Shown here: positions 21,613 through 32,497 of the stretch, piece after piece | Layout: every line of letters begins with the position of its first letter | Numbering within the stretch: the first letter of the stretch is position 1 | Origin: Anomaloglossus baeobatrachus | Taxonomy: Eukaryota; Chordata; Amphibia; Anura; Aromobatidae | Direction: 5' to 3' | DNA length: 64,000 nucleotides | NCBI RefSeq assembly: GCF_048569485.1 | Contig: NC_134356.1 | Coordinates: forward strand, 531,600,556 to 531,664,555 | The notes under the pieces: generated by a model | What the model saw: the letters and a program-made list of their open reading frames with translations, nothing else | Database searches by the model: none | What the model was told of the DNA's origin: nothing | Program-made: the position numbers and the translations under genes

Positions 21613-22267
21613 GATGTTTTGCATATCAAAATGGCCATTTTCATACCTGCCCAGTAGCCACGTCACACCAATCACAATATACTGGGTCCTATTCTATCTT
21701 GTTGCCTCTCACTGGGTTTAAAACCTACATATATGGGCAAAGAGAGACCCGCTATTAAAGGATAAAAACACCTGTGGCTAATGGGGAGAGGGGGAGGTTT
21801 GGAAGCATGGTGAATCAAATGGACGTAATTATAATAATAATAATAATAATAAAAAAAACAAAAAGACAAAAAAAATCTAAAAAGTAAAAATATATAATGA
21901 GATTGCCATGATGTGGCTACTGGGCAGGTATGAAAATGGCCATTTTGATATGCAAAACATCTCAAAATTTTTTTTAGATTTTCTTGTCTTTTTGCTTTGT
22001 TTAGTTGAAAGCTTTGGCATGAAAATCTTTTTGTCTGTTTGTAGTGTATATAAATTATGTCCATTTGACTGACCATGCTTCCAAACACCCTCCCCCATTA
22101 GCTACAGGTGTTTTTATCCTTTAGTAGTGGGTCTCTCTTTGCCCATATATGTAGGTTTTAAACCCAGTGAGAGGCAGCAAGATAGAGTAGGACCCAGTAT
22201 AATGAGATTGCCGTGGCATGGCTACTGGGCAGGTATGAAAATGGCCATTTTGATATGCAAAACATCT
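21613..22267. repeat. Large inverted repeat with a third, internal arm copy
   Basis: The arm 21613-21840 (from GATGTTTTGCATATCAAAAT) is repeated inverted at about 22036-22267 (to ATTTTGATATGCAAAACATC), with high identity over about 225 bp. A shorter copy of the outer 80 bp lies in the middle at about 21895-21965, in the same orientation as the right arm. The centre holds a (TAA)n run. It is probably a foldback transposon that received or duplicated part of itself. Confidence 0.8.
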
Positions 22268-23302
22268 TACATTTTTTTTTTTTGTCTTTTTGTTTTTAGT
22301 AGGTGAAATGTGTGAATAAGGCTAATGTAATATTATCATACAGCTGAACAGTGGAATCCCAGAGTCAGTGCTACTGGTGGGCCCTTGGCAGCTCAGTCCG
22401 ACATTGCTGTAAAGCATTTATAAGGGGTGCGGTTGATTTTATGGCTCAACTAAGCTGATACTCCATTAATGAGCATAAGTAGCCACCTTAGCAACTTTCT
22501 ATGGAAAATATATAACAAAGACCTCATACAGACTAACATATTATAACTGAACCCTGGATGTAGCAGAAAGAGTTTGCGCAGTTATACTGTGCTATACTGC
22601 ACCATTCAGAGCTACAATGGTATAAATTCAATTTCGTAAAACTGCTGGGGACTTGGTATTTTTTCTTTTTTTTTAGAAATACAGACAGTTCTTGTACCCA
22701 GAGATAATATCTCTGTCTGAACGTGGCCCTATATGCAGATTTATATATTTTTTTATTACTATTTTGGTGGCAAAGGATCTTAGTTCCATATTCTAGTTCT
22801 GTGATTATTTTGGTGCTGTGTCAGCTTTAACAATTTTAAGAACAATTTTTCCACGGATTATTGAAACAAACAAAAAAAAATTAGAGATATTCTGTATCAT
22901 GACACAGCTTAGAAATGACAAATTCTAAAATATGTTTTATTAGTTCCTTAGCCTTGATACATTGTCACTTAGCATATTGTTGTCTGCAGACTAGAAGTAG
23001 AGGCAATTGAAGCTCTATGAAAAGAAAAACACAAAGCAAGAAAAAAAAAACGAGGCTAAAACAAAGAATCAAAGAAACCCGAGAAAACAAAACTTGGCTA
23101 GACTTCCACAAATACTGTCTTTATGTTTGCTTTTTATTATTGTGACAGTGACGGAGAAGTGTTTTACTCAGCGAAGCATATTTTCGCATCATTAGAGTTT
23201 TTACATTTGGATCTGTCAGACATGCTAGATCATAAGACACATCAAATAGTGTTTGACCATAAAGCGTACAATAAAATTGTATCTACATATGTGTTCAGAT
23301 AC
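22268..23302. other. Unassigned AT-rich stretch
   Basis: No gene, RNA or clear repeat seen. An A-rich run at 23020-23060 is not attached to a recognisable retrocopy. Confidence 0.4.
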
Positions 23303-23357
23303 TGTCACGATTCCTCTGTGCGGAGCATCTTGCACACAGGTGATGCTCTGCTGCACT

Positions 23358-24576
23358 TGTCGCGGGCGGGGAGGAGGGTGTCGGCACACTTCGCTCACCC
23401 CTTCTGCTCGGGTCCGGCAGCTGCTCAGTGGTGGCTCGAGCTGTGGGCCGGATCCCGGGGTTTCTCGAGCGACGCTCCTCGCCCGTGAGTGAAAGGGGGT
23501 TGTTGGTTGGGTGTGGGGGATTGTTATAGTTCGTGACGCCACCCACGGTTGTGATTTCACCACCGCTGCTCAATTCGGGGGTCCCGGGGATGGTGAAGTG
23601 GAGCAGCCAGGTGTTGTGTTGTCCCTCCGTGGGTAGGGGTTGGTGATCCCGGGGCCCTGTGGTGGAGATGGAGGTGCGGGGCCTGGTGGGCGCAGGGACG
23701 CGGGGGCAGCGCTGTGCCTTGCGGCACTGTGGTACTCACTCAGCCTGAGACATGGACACAGTTTGTACGGTAAACCAAACGGCTGGTAGGACGGTCCCAC
23801 AGACGGCTGCACCTGCACTCCCGGTAGGTGACGGTGATGTCCCTCTTCCTTGCACCTATGTTTGACTGATGGTAGCGGTGGATTCCCTCCGGTTACCCGC
23901 TCCCCGACTGCAATCTGGGCCGGAGGAGCTCTACACTTTGCCCGCAGGCGCTGGCCCTGAGAAACTGGTGCCGTGGCGGTGGCGGTGTCTCTCTGCTTCA
24001 GGTTGGGCTGTTGCCGTCAATCGGGACTTGGTTGTTGGGGGATCTACGTCCCCTTCACTGACGGATTCGGCAAATTTGGCGACTCCTAGCCTTGCCGGGG
24101 TCCGAGAGGCCCCTGCCCTGGTGCTGACTGTCCTTCGGAACACTGCTCCAGACCACCGGGCACACAGCCAACGGGGTCCTTCCAGGAACTTCCAAACGGT
24201 CCCCCTCCAGACAGTCACCGCCGTCGCTGACCTTGCTGATCTGGCCCTCCACAAAGCTGGACCCTTCAGGCTTTCTTTCTTTACTCTCACTTCACTTGCT
24301 TTCCTCCTTTACCACTTCTCTACTTTCACTGCTTGTTTACTCTCTCTTTAGCTCCTCACACTTGCCCTGCCCGGGCTACTCTGCCTGGTTTCTCCCGCCT
24401 CCAGAGCTGTGATCTCCTAGGTGGGCGGAGCCAACCGCCTGGCCCACCCCCTGGTGTGAATCATCAGCCTCTGAAGGAAGGCAACAAGGATTTCTGGTTA
24501 GCATGATGTGCCTACCTGGAGTGTGGGGTGTGGAGGTGTTGTGACCTGTGTCCCCTGGCTTGCCCAGGGCGACACA
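23358..24576 (-). repeat. 3' LTR of element 1
   Basis: This 1219-bp LTR is over 99 percent identical by eye to its partner at 26627-27848. In element orientation it follows the purine tract AAGGGGGAA. Confidence 0.9.
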
Positions 24577-25233
24577 TTCCCCCTTAGCAAAATGCAGACC
24601 GTCCGCGGGCTGCCGTCCTACACCGGTTTTATTTTTCTGTAAAAGGGGGTAACAAGGTTAAGCAAACATAAATAACATTTTTAATAACTCATCCCAAAAC
24701 GGGAGGCACATTTACTTTAACGTTGCAACGGTTTACGGCTACGGTTTCCGCTCTCTCTCACCCAAGCAACCTGGCCCTGATGCTGCCCCTAAAGCCCAGG
24801 CAGCACCCCTTGACCCACAGTCCAGCACAAGTTACCCGAGCGGGATCTGTCCTTCCCCTCCAGAGGGTAGCCACCGGTTCCTTTGGTGGCTGGGCCCCAG
24901 CCTGCTCTGCTCAGGGCCCTCCCTCCAACCTGCCTCTCCGGAGGCGGCATTGCGGAAACGGTAACGGTAACCAACATATTTACAAGCCACTTAACGTTTG
25001 TGGTGCCCTGCAAGTTCACGGGCTTGTCCATGGATAGTTCCCATGCAAAACTTTAAACAGTCCCCACAGGGACAACGGTGCCGGCTCCTGCCGGTTGCAA
25101 ATCACAAGTAAATCAGGTAATGTACTCGGTCATCATTTTCTTATCATTTTTCAAACTTTTCAAACAACAAACTGTAAACTCACACAACTCAGTGGTGGTC
25201 CCAACGGGGACGGTGCAACGGGCATCCGCTGCC

Positions 25234-25926
25234 CTACTCCGGTCCTTCTGCTGCTTCATCCGAGGGAGGAGGTGCAGAGCTCACCTTGCTCTCCGAGCTG
25301 CCCCTCAGCTTTACATCCAGGGCAAACCACCCCCTCTCTCCGCAGTGCCAGGTATACCGCACCATGTCTCCCTGTATAAGATTACGGCCAGGATGCTCCT
25401 CGGGCAGGTGGGCGTTCACATCCCGCCGGGCTACAAACACCTCGGCCTCCAGGCCCGGTTCGTATATGAACCTGTAGCCCCGGCGGACATCAAACCGCCT
25501 CACCTGCCCCTCGTAGAACGGGCCCCGGACACGGAAGGTCGCTTGCCGCAGGTTCTCTTTTTCCCGTATGGCTCGGGCCACCAGCTCGGCTTTCCTTCGC
25601 TCCCTCTCCGCGATCTCCAGGCCCAGCTTTGTCGGCTCCCTGTCCCAGTATGGCGCGGCTGCCAGCGCCGGCGCACGGGTCGGGCCCCGCGGGACATCCA
25701 GAACGTTACCCACTGTCAGGATGGTGGGCAGCGTATCCCGCGGTGTCATGGCCTTGGGCGCTGCCTTGCAGCAACAACCCGGCGCCACCTCGGCCGAGGT
25801 GTGGGGGATGGGCACAGGGGCTTTCCGCAGCTGGGCCTTCGGCTCGGAGCGAGTCATCGGCTCCGGCTCGGGAAACTGCTCGGGGACTGTCTCTGGCACA
25901 ATCTTCGGGGCCTTCCATGGCAACAC
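25234..25926 (-). CDS. Element 1 open frame with a Y-box-like cold-shock domain
   Basis: This 230-codon frame lies inside LTR element 1. A Pro- and charge-rich N-terminal part (1-100) leads to a charged helix-like stretch (about 100-127, AERERRKAELVARAI). The conserved block ENLRQATFRVRGP follows at 125-136. Residues 138-207 (about 25515-25306) fit a cold-shock domain: RGYRFI at 149-154 sits where Y-box proteins have NGYGFI (RNP1), VFVARRDV at 163-170 sits at RNP2 (VFVHQTAI), and GERGWFALDVKL closes the fold. Cold-shock domains bind single-stranded RNA or DNA, so a role in handling the element's RNA is possible, but that is inference. No gag zinc knuckle or enzyme domain is present. The same domain with the same upstream block occurs in element 2. 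Confidence 0.75.
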   Translation of the reverse strand: MLPWKAPKIVPETVPEQFPEPEPMTRSEPKAQLRKAPVPIPHTSAEVAPGCCCKAAPKAMTPRDTLPTILTVGNVLDVPRGPTRAPALAAAPYWDREPTKLGLEIAERERRKAELVARAIREKENLRQATFRVRGPFYEGQVRRFDVRRGYRFIYEPGLEAEVFVARRDVNAHLPEEHPGRNLIQGDMVRYTWHCGERGWFALDVKLRGSSESKVSSAPPPSDEAAEGPE

Positions 25927-25956
25927 CTCCGGTTTGCTACGGGCTCCGGCTACAGG

Positions 25957-26325
25957 TCAGTCCGCTGTGGCGGACGGGCTGGGTATCGCTACCGGTTGCG
26001 GTGGTAGCGGGCCTAGTGGCGGGGTCACGGCCCCCGAGACGGGTGGCGAGGGAGGCAACAGGGGGAGAGGGCTTGGACCGGGTCCCTCAGCCGCAGCGAC
26101 CGGTCCCTCCGGGACATAGGGGCGTGGGTCACTCACCCTCCTTTCCTCCGCTTCCTCCTCGCGTCTCCGCACGGTGGCTATAACGTCCGCCATGTCGGTC
26201 TCCCACTCCTCCAAGAGGAGCTGCATTTTGACCTGCAGCCTTAGATGGAGCTGCGCGGTCCGGATTTCCACCCACGCTGCGGTTCCCGGTGCGGGGGCCA
26301 CGGTGTTTCGGGACGGCATCCACAT
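25957..26325 (-). CDS. Element 1 upstream open frame, helical then Pro-rich
   Basis: This 122-codon frame lies upstream of the cold-shock frame in element orientation. Residues 20-65 look alpha-helical and possibly coiled (LQVKMQLLLEEWETDMADV, then RRREEEAEERR). The rest is rich in Pro, Gly and Ser. It has a loose counterpart in element 2 (EVGRMADNMEAQSRQQIATW, 36059-36979), also N-terminal and helical. The family is not recognised; it may be a small gag-like or accessory region. Whether it and the next frame are made as one product cannot be told here. Confidence 0.45.
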   Translation of the reverse strand: MWMPSRNTVAPAPGTAAWVEIRTAQLHLRLQVKMQLLLEEWETDMADVIATVRRREEEAEERRVSDPRPYVPEGPVAAAEGPGPSPLPLLPPSPPVSGAVTPPLGPLPPQPVAIPSPSATAD

Positions 26326-26626
26326 GGTGTCTTTCTCTCTTTCTTCCAGGAACGGTTTGCTTGCAAGGTCCTGGCGTCCCTGCTTTTATATCCGCGACTA
26401 CATGCCGCCAGCCGCCATCGCGTCCCCCTTAGCTCTTTCCGGCCCCTCCTCTCTCGGGGCGGGGTTATGGCCTTCGCGCCTCTACTGCTCGAGAAGACGC
26501 TCGAGCGGGAACTCTTCGCGCCAAAGATGGCGGCTTCTGAAATTTTTCTGCCGGATGCCTCCGGCGGTAACAAGGCGCACCTCTACCAGACGGCAGAGCG
26601 GTAAGATCCTGTTCGTGACACCAAGT

Positions 26627-27848
26627 TGTCGCGGGCGGGGAGGAGGGTGTCGGCACACTACGCTCACCCCTTCTGCTCGGGTCCGGCAGCTGCTCAGTGG
26701 TGGCTCGAGCTGTGGGCCGGATCCCGGGGTTTCTCGAGCGACGCTCCTCGCCCGTGAGTGAAAGGGGGTTGTTGGTTGGGTGTGGGGGATTGTTATAGTT
26801 CGTGACGCCACCCACAGTTGTGGTGATTTCACCACCGCTGCTCAATTCGGGGGTCCCGGGGATGGTGAAGTGGAGCAGCCAGGTGTTGTGTTGTCCCTCC
26901 GTGGGTAGGGGTTGGTGATCCCGGGGCCCTGTGGTGGAGAAGGAGGTGCGGGGCCTGGTGGGCGCAGGGACGCGGGGGCAGCGCTGTGCCTTGCAGCACT
27001 GTGGTACTCACTCAGCCTGAGACATGGACACAGTTTGTATGGTAAACCAAACGGCTGGTAGGACGGTCCCACAGACGGCTGCACCTGCACTCCCGGTAGG
27101 TGACGGTGATGTCCCTCTTCCTTGCACCTATGTGTGACTGATGGTAGCGGTGGATTCCCTCCGGTTACCCGCTCCCCGACTGCAATCTGGGCCGGAGGAG
27201 CTCTACACTTTGCCCGCAGGCGCTGGCCCTGAGAAACTGGTGCCGTGGCGGTGGCGGTGTCTCTCTGCTTCAGGTTGGGCTGTTGCCGTCAATCGGGACT
27301 TGGTTGTTGGGGGATCTACGTCCCCTTCACTGACGGATTCGGCAAATTTGGCGACTCCTAGCCTTGCCGGGGTCCGAGAGGCCCCTGCCCTGGTGCTGAC
27401 TGTCCTTCGGAACACTGCTCCAGACCACCGGGCACACAGCCAACGGGGTCCTTCCAGGAACTTCCAAACGGTCCCCCTCCAGACAGTCACCGCCGTCGCT
27501 GACCTTGCTGATCTGGCCCTCCACAAAGCTGGACCCTTCAGGCTTTCTTTCTTTACTCTCACTTCACTTGCTTTCCTCCTTTACCACTTCTCTACTTTCA
27601 CTGCTTGTTTATTCTCTCTTTAGCTCCTCACACTTGCCCTGCCCGGGCTACTCTGCCTGGTTTCTCCCGCCTCCAGAGCTGTGATCTCCTAGGTGGGCGG
27701 AGCCAACCGCCTGGCCCACCCCCTGGTGTGAATCATCAGCCTCTGGAGGAAGGCAACAAGGATTTCTGGTTAGCATGATGTGCCTACCTGGAGTGTGGGG
27801 TGTGGAGGTGTTGTGACCTGTGTCCCCTGGCTTGCCCAGGGCAACACA
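26627..27848 (-). repeat. 5' LTR of element 1
   Basis: This 1222-bp LTR is followed, in element orientation, by ACT and then the primer-binding-site-like sequence. It is paired with 23358-24576. Confidence 0.9.
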
Positions 27849-28470
27849 CACTACAGAGCCGGCAGTGACATTATTCTTATGTGCAGAGCATTGTGCACAC
27901 AGGTGATGTTCTGCTGTGCTTTCCTGAACTACAGAGCCGGCAGTAACAAATGTCCATGTCTGCAGAGCATTTTGAATATTTGGACATGCTATGTTTCTCT
28001 GAATACTTGCTGGCAAGTTGTTTGACAGCAGATTACCCATGTAGGTTCTGGGAGGTGCTGATTACTCAAGTGTTCCACCTTCCTGGTAATTGCTCTTTTT
28101 CTTTACTGGGCATGCTCTCCCAGAACCTTGCCAGTCATACTTTCTGGTTCTGCAGTTGTACTCTTAGTTTGTGTTTGTGTTCTGATCTAAGTTCTTGACC
28201 CTGGACCGTTATTTGACTCCTCTCTGCCCGCTCCCTGTTTTTGCCGTCACCTCCTGGCTTTGGACCTTGGACCACTCCCTGACCTCGTCTCTGTCTGCTC
28301 CCTGAATTTATACGTATGCTTCTGGAATTCTGACCCTCGGCCTGTGAATTGACTGCACTTATGTTACACCCTGTGTCCTGACGTGTCCTCCTGTTACCTG
28401 ACCCTAGATTGTTTGACTACTCATCCGTCTATACTATCTGTAAGTAGTGACTAGCAACACAGAAACACTA

Positions 28471-28789
28471 TGCTATAATACTTCTTACTGCACAGTCACC
28501 TTCGCAGTTGTTTCTTAAAGACAAGACTTAGTAACTTGGGTTGCACATCTCACACTCTCACACACTGCTTCTCACACTCTGACATGTGCCAAATAGACTT
28601 TAGCCAAACAAATGGCACTACAAGTACCAAAATGGATTTCCAGGTTTACACCACTTCTATGGTACATAATGGCCATTTACAACATAGCCAGCCGCTATCC
28701 TACATTTCTTCCCTCTGTCTAAAACCATGGGGCTTGGCACCGTTCCTTTCTAGACCAGAGAATCTTCTCTGTCTACTTTGGACTTCAGC
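28471..28789. other. Stretch 3' of the FXR1-like pseudogene
   Basis: No gene. In the pseudogene's direction this could be a remnant of its 3' untranslated region, but I cannot show it. Confidence 0.3.
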
Positions 28790-29634
28790 TTTTTAAACAC
28801 AGTCTGTCACTGTCATCAGACCCTTTTTAGTCAACCCACCTCTTGGATAAATCTCTTTGCCAGACATTTCTCTCCATGACCGCCTCCAATGGTTAGTGTG
28901 GTAGTGAGACTCACTTACAGTCGAATCTACTGTCTGGCCTAACTCTGAGCTATCTAGTACACTACAGAGGCTACTAGTAGTCTGGGTCCCTCAGCATCGA
29001 GTTGACAAAAGATTTGCCATAGCTTCTTCTTGCAGGGTGTTTTCGGCTGTCTCTCTGTTGGCAAACTTCTCTATCACTCTCACCAGCTATAGATCTATCA
29101 CTCTCTTTTTTCGGTTTTCACTTCCAATTTATTGACAGAACCCCTTCTTTTGCCTGTACCTTGATTGAAGGTGACTGCAATCTTCTATACCTTTGATGAA
29201 CATGTTCATCAATTCGCAGTTTTTCAAGCCTTAACTGCTCTAAATTCTCTTATATATGCCACACGATACTCAAGAAGAACGTGCAAATTTCTAAGACTCT
29301 CCATCATTCCCATCACAAAAAACAGAACCAATACTATCTTCCCTAAGTATCTTGTCTTCGTTATCACAGGGAATTCTTATTCTCGCCACTCTGGACTTAC
29401 CCACCATTTCCTGTATGACTCGTCCATTTTTTGCAATGATTTTCCTCACCAGAGCATTAGGCACCTGGACAACATCATCTAGAAGACTTTGACCTTTCCT
29501 CATATGCTTCAGCCATCTAGTGGCTTCTTAATCCCTCAACCAGATCATCCGCTTTGTGTGAATACATCTTAAGTGCATATCACTCAGGATAGCTACCCAC
29601 TTCACTGTGATTTCAGTTGTGGACAGTAAACTAA

Positions 29635-31208
29635 AGGCCCAGTCACACTAAACAACTTACCAGCGATCCCAACAATGATACAACCTGATAGGGATCGCTG
29701 GTAAGTTGCTAGGAGGTCGCTAGTGAGATCTCACACTAAGGGGTACTTTGCACACTACAACATTGCAGGAGCGATGTCGGTGGGGTCAAATTGAAAGTGA
29801 CGCACTTCTGGCATCGCAGGCGACATCGTAGTGTGTAAATCCTAGATGATACAATTAACGAGCGCAAAAGCGTCGTAATCTTATCATCGGTGTAGCGTCG
29901 GCGTAATCCATAATTACGCTGACGCGACGGTCCGATGTTGTTCCTCGTTCCTGCGGCAGCACACATCGCTGTGTGTGAAGCCGCAGGAGCGAGGAACATC
30001 TCCTACCGGCGTCACCGCGGCTCCCGTAGGACATGCGGAAGGAAGGAGGTGGGCGGGATGTTTACATCCCGCTCATCTACGCCCCTCCGCTCCTATTGGC
30101 CACCTGCCGTGTGACGTCGCAGTGACGCCGTACGACCCGCCCCCTTAATAAGGAGGTGGGTCGCCGGCCAGAGTGACGTCCCAGGACAGGTGAGTCCATG
30201 TGAAGCTGCCGTAGCGATAATATTCGCTATGGCAGCTATCACAAGGATATCGCAGCTGCGACGGGGGCGCGGACTATCACGCTCGGCATCGCAGCATCGG
30301 CCTGCGATGTTTCAGCGTGCAAAGTACCCCTAAGCGACGCTCCAGCAATCCCACCAGCAACCTGACCTGGCAGGGATCGCTGGAGCATTGCTACACAGGT
30401 TGCTGGTGAGCTGTCACACAGGCAGATCTCACCAGCAACCAGTAACCAGCCCCCAGCTAGCAGCGCCGCGTGGAAGCGATGCTGCGCTTGGTAACTAAGG
30501 TAAATATCGGGTAACCAACCCGATATTTACCTTGGTTACCAGCGCACACCGCTTAGCGCTGGCTCCCTGCACTCCTAGCCACAGTACACATCAGGTTAAT
30601 TACCCGATGTGTACTCTGCTACGTGTGCAGAGAGCAGGAGCCGGCTTCTGCGGATGCTGATAACCACGGTAAACATCGGGTAACCAAGAAGCCCTTACCT
30701 TGGTTACCCAATATTTACCTTCGATACCAGCGTCCACCGCTCTCACACTGCCAGTGCCGGCTCCCTGTTCCCTGCACTCCTAGCCACAGTACACATCGGG
30801 TTAATTACCCGATGTGTACTCCGGCTACGTGTGCAGAGAGCAGGGAGCCGGCACTGACAGCTGAGAGTGGCGGACGCTGGTAACGAAGGTAAATACCAAG
30901 GTAAGGGCTTCTTGGTTACCCGATATTTACATTGGTTACCAGCGTCCACAGAAGCAGGCTCCCTGCTCACTGCACATTCAGTTGTTGCTCTGTCGCTGTC
31001 ATACACAGCGATGTGTACTTCACAGCGGGACAGCAACAACTAAAAAATGGTCCAGGACATTCAGCAACAACCAACGACCTCACAGCAGGGGCCGGGTTGT
31101 TGCTGGATGTCACACACAGCGACATCACTAGCAACATCGCTGCTACGTCACAAAAGTTGTTCCTTAGCAGCGATGTTGCTAGCGATGTTGCTTAGTGTGA
31201 CGTCGCCT
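29635..31208. mobile_element. Outer Harbinger-type miniature element in the FXR1-like pseudogene
   Basis: It starts AGGCCCAGTCACACTAA and ends TTAGTGTGACGTCGCCT. The flanking TAA (29632-29634 and 31209-31211) is the 3-bp duplication typical of Harbinger elements. Inside are long self-complementary stretches such as AAATATCGGGTAACC with its complement, repeated around 30490-30930. Removing it brings the FXR1 homology together within a few bases. Confidence 0.85.
29740..30330. mobile_element. Inner Harbinger-type miniature element nested in the outer one
   Basis: The ends GGGGTACTTTGCACAC and GCGTGCAAAGTACCCC are inverted. TAA flanks both sides (29737-29739 and 30331-30333). It is 591 bp, GC-rich in its right half, without a transposase, and younger than the outer element. 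Confidence 0.88.
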
Positions 31209-31335
31209 TAACTGTTTAGCCTCAGGGTTCCTGTACAATCTACATGCTCCCACACCATTCTTAAATACGTTATGGACAGACTCACTGCCAAACGCTTTTT
31301 TCGAGTCTTCAGGTACATCTACCATGCACTTGAAA

Positions 31336-31730
31336 AGAGAAGTCTCCTTCTTCTTCGCTGCCACCAGCTGATTGTCTTGTTCAGCTTTCAGAGCCAGCTC
31401 TTTCTGAACTTCACATTCTGCAAACAGTTTTGCCAAGATGGACATTTGCAGCTCAGCCTCCTTACAACTCTGGAATTGACAATGTAAATCTGTGACCAAT
31501 GACCCTTTCTCCTGTAGAAGTTTTCTAAATGCTTCCTTGAGCACCGCCATATCTCGCAAGGCTGCCTTGGTCATTGCTTGACCCTTTGACTGGTGTCCTT
31601 TGAGCCCAGAAACTTCTTTTTCCAGCTCATCTACTCGACTCTTTACAGCTTGTCTCAGGAAGTTTTCTTGTTTCAGAAGGTCTTTTATTGTCTCCTTGAC
31701 CATCTCTATCTCGTTAATTAAATTTTCACA
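31336..31730 (-). pseudogene. Coiled-coil fragment fused in frame upstream of the FXR1-like sequence
   Basis: The minus-strand frame 31919-31179 stays open across the junction. Upstream of FKCMVDVPED it encodes about 125 residues of heptad-like helix (for example LKQENFLRQAVKSRVDELEK and KEAFRKLLQEKGSLVTDL). FXR1 has Tudor domains at this position, so this part has another origin. I do not recognise the donor; centrosome, spindle or sperm-type coiled-coil proteins look alike. Intronless fusion suggests a chimeric transcript or template switching during retrocopying. Confidence 0.6.
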
Positions 31731-31734
31731 GCAT

Positions 31735-32085
31735 TTCACACTCCCCCAAATTCCATCACAGGCATCCTCTAGCATCGTACTCCTCCTCCATAACCTACCA
31801 CAGGCATCCCCCCAGCAGCTCACATGCCCCAAATCCCACCACAGGTATCCTATCAGCATCGCATGCCCCCCAGCTCCCACCACAGGCATCCCCACAGCAT
31901 TAGAGACCCCCGAATCCAACTACTTGTATCCTTCTAGCATTGTACACCACACAAATCCCGCCATAGGCATACCCCAGATATATATATCCCCATTCCACAA
32001 AAAAATCCAATCCCACCATAGGCATACCTACAGCATTATAGTCCCTCAAAATCCCAACACCCTTTATCCCCTTTTCACTTGCAGC
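31735..32085. repeat. Degenerate minisatellite of about 40-45 bp units
   Basis: About eight units each carry CCCACCACAGGCATCC followed by (C/T)AGCAT. The units are diverged, and the long minus-strand frame passes through part of the array by chance. Confidence 0.7.
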
Positions 32086-32497
32086 TTCTTATTGTTGCAG
32101 TGAATGAAGGCTACATATGAGATAGAGTGTGTGCGTCACATCTCTCCTGAGTCACGGCCATTCCGACTAAGATGAGCGCTCTCCGGACCAGAAGTGGCGC
32201 TAACATGTGCCGGAAATGACTTCACACCTACCAGAAGCTCATACATTCCAGTATGCACAAACTGGTGGAAAATAAATAAAATTGACAGACGGTGTTTTTT
32301 TCTGCAGGACGCTGTGGACGGCAGAGAAAAACACCTGAGTTTTACAGGCTGTCCATAAATTTAAGGACGGTTGGCAATCCAGTTATACTCTCTCCGTACT
32401 TCAACTCTTTCTTGGTGCAATTTTAGAAAAAAAAATTGTATAGGGTCAAATCTGAAGCTTTTCTTATTAGATACATCTAAAAAACTGACGTTGCTTT
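32086..32497. other. Unassigned stretch
   Basis: No gene, RNA or repeat that I can support. Confidence 0.4.

Larger units (their letters stand above)
23358..27848 (-). mobile_element. LTR retroelement 1 (family A) encoding a cold-shock-domain protein
   Basis: Two near-identical LTRs, 23358-24576 and 26627-27848, flank about 2.05 kb. The element reads on the minus strand. The LTR begins TGTGTCGCCC or TGTGTTGCCC and ends GCCCGCGACA. The duplicated target is CACT (23354-23357 and 27849-27852). Next to the 5' LTR is a primer-binding-site-like TGGTGTCACGAACAGGAT (26609-26626 region), and next to the 3' LTR is a purine tract AAGGGGGAA. No reverse transcriptase, protease or integrase is seen, so it is non-autonomous. 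The LTRs differ at about nine positions plus one short indel in 1.2 kb, under 1 percent. With an assumed neutral rate near one change per billion years this gives a few million years. The structure looks whole; the coding part seems to carry one or two breaks. Confidence 0.9.
23303..28470 (+). mobile_element. Possible older LTR relic hosting the young LTR element
   Basis: TGTCACGATTCC at 23303 resembles the start of Gypsy-type LTRs, such as the solo LTR at 50057. It continues after the inserted element (27849 onward) into CT-rich sequence ending near 28470. The part next to the insertion holds a tandem repeat of about 80 bp (TGCAGAGCAT..GCACACAGGTGATG..CTACAGAGCCGGCAG). The right end and any target duplication are not clear, so the assignment is tentative. 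Confidence 0.35.
28790..31335 (-). pseudogene. FXR1: FXR1-like processed pseudogene, interrupted by nested miniature elements
   Basis: FXR1 is an RNA-binding protein of the fragile X family. On the minus strand, 31335-31212 matches the segment after the Tudor domains (FKCMVDVPED, GVGACRLYRNPEAKQL). After the inserted elements the match resumes at 29634 (ILSDMHLRCIHTK). The second KH domain follows at about 29470-29370 (VVQVPNALVRKIIAKNG, with the GXXG loop reading AKNG), then DNEDKILRED. The C-terminal region lies at about 29095-28800 (ESDREVCQQRDSRKHP, SMLRDPD, ESHYHTNHWRRSWRE). The DNE.K..RED stretch fits FXR1 better than FMR1. The first KH domain, about 70 residues, is missing, several stops and shifts are present, and no introns interrupt the matches, so it is a dead retrocopy. 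Its upstream part is fused to an unrelated coiled coil. Confidence 0.85.

Noticed and set aside
31735-31919. Extension of the coiled-coil frame to its first Met at 31919
   Set aside because: The upstream 60 residues fall in the minisatellite, so that start has no support. The coiled coil begins near 31730.
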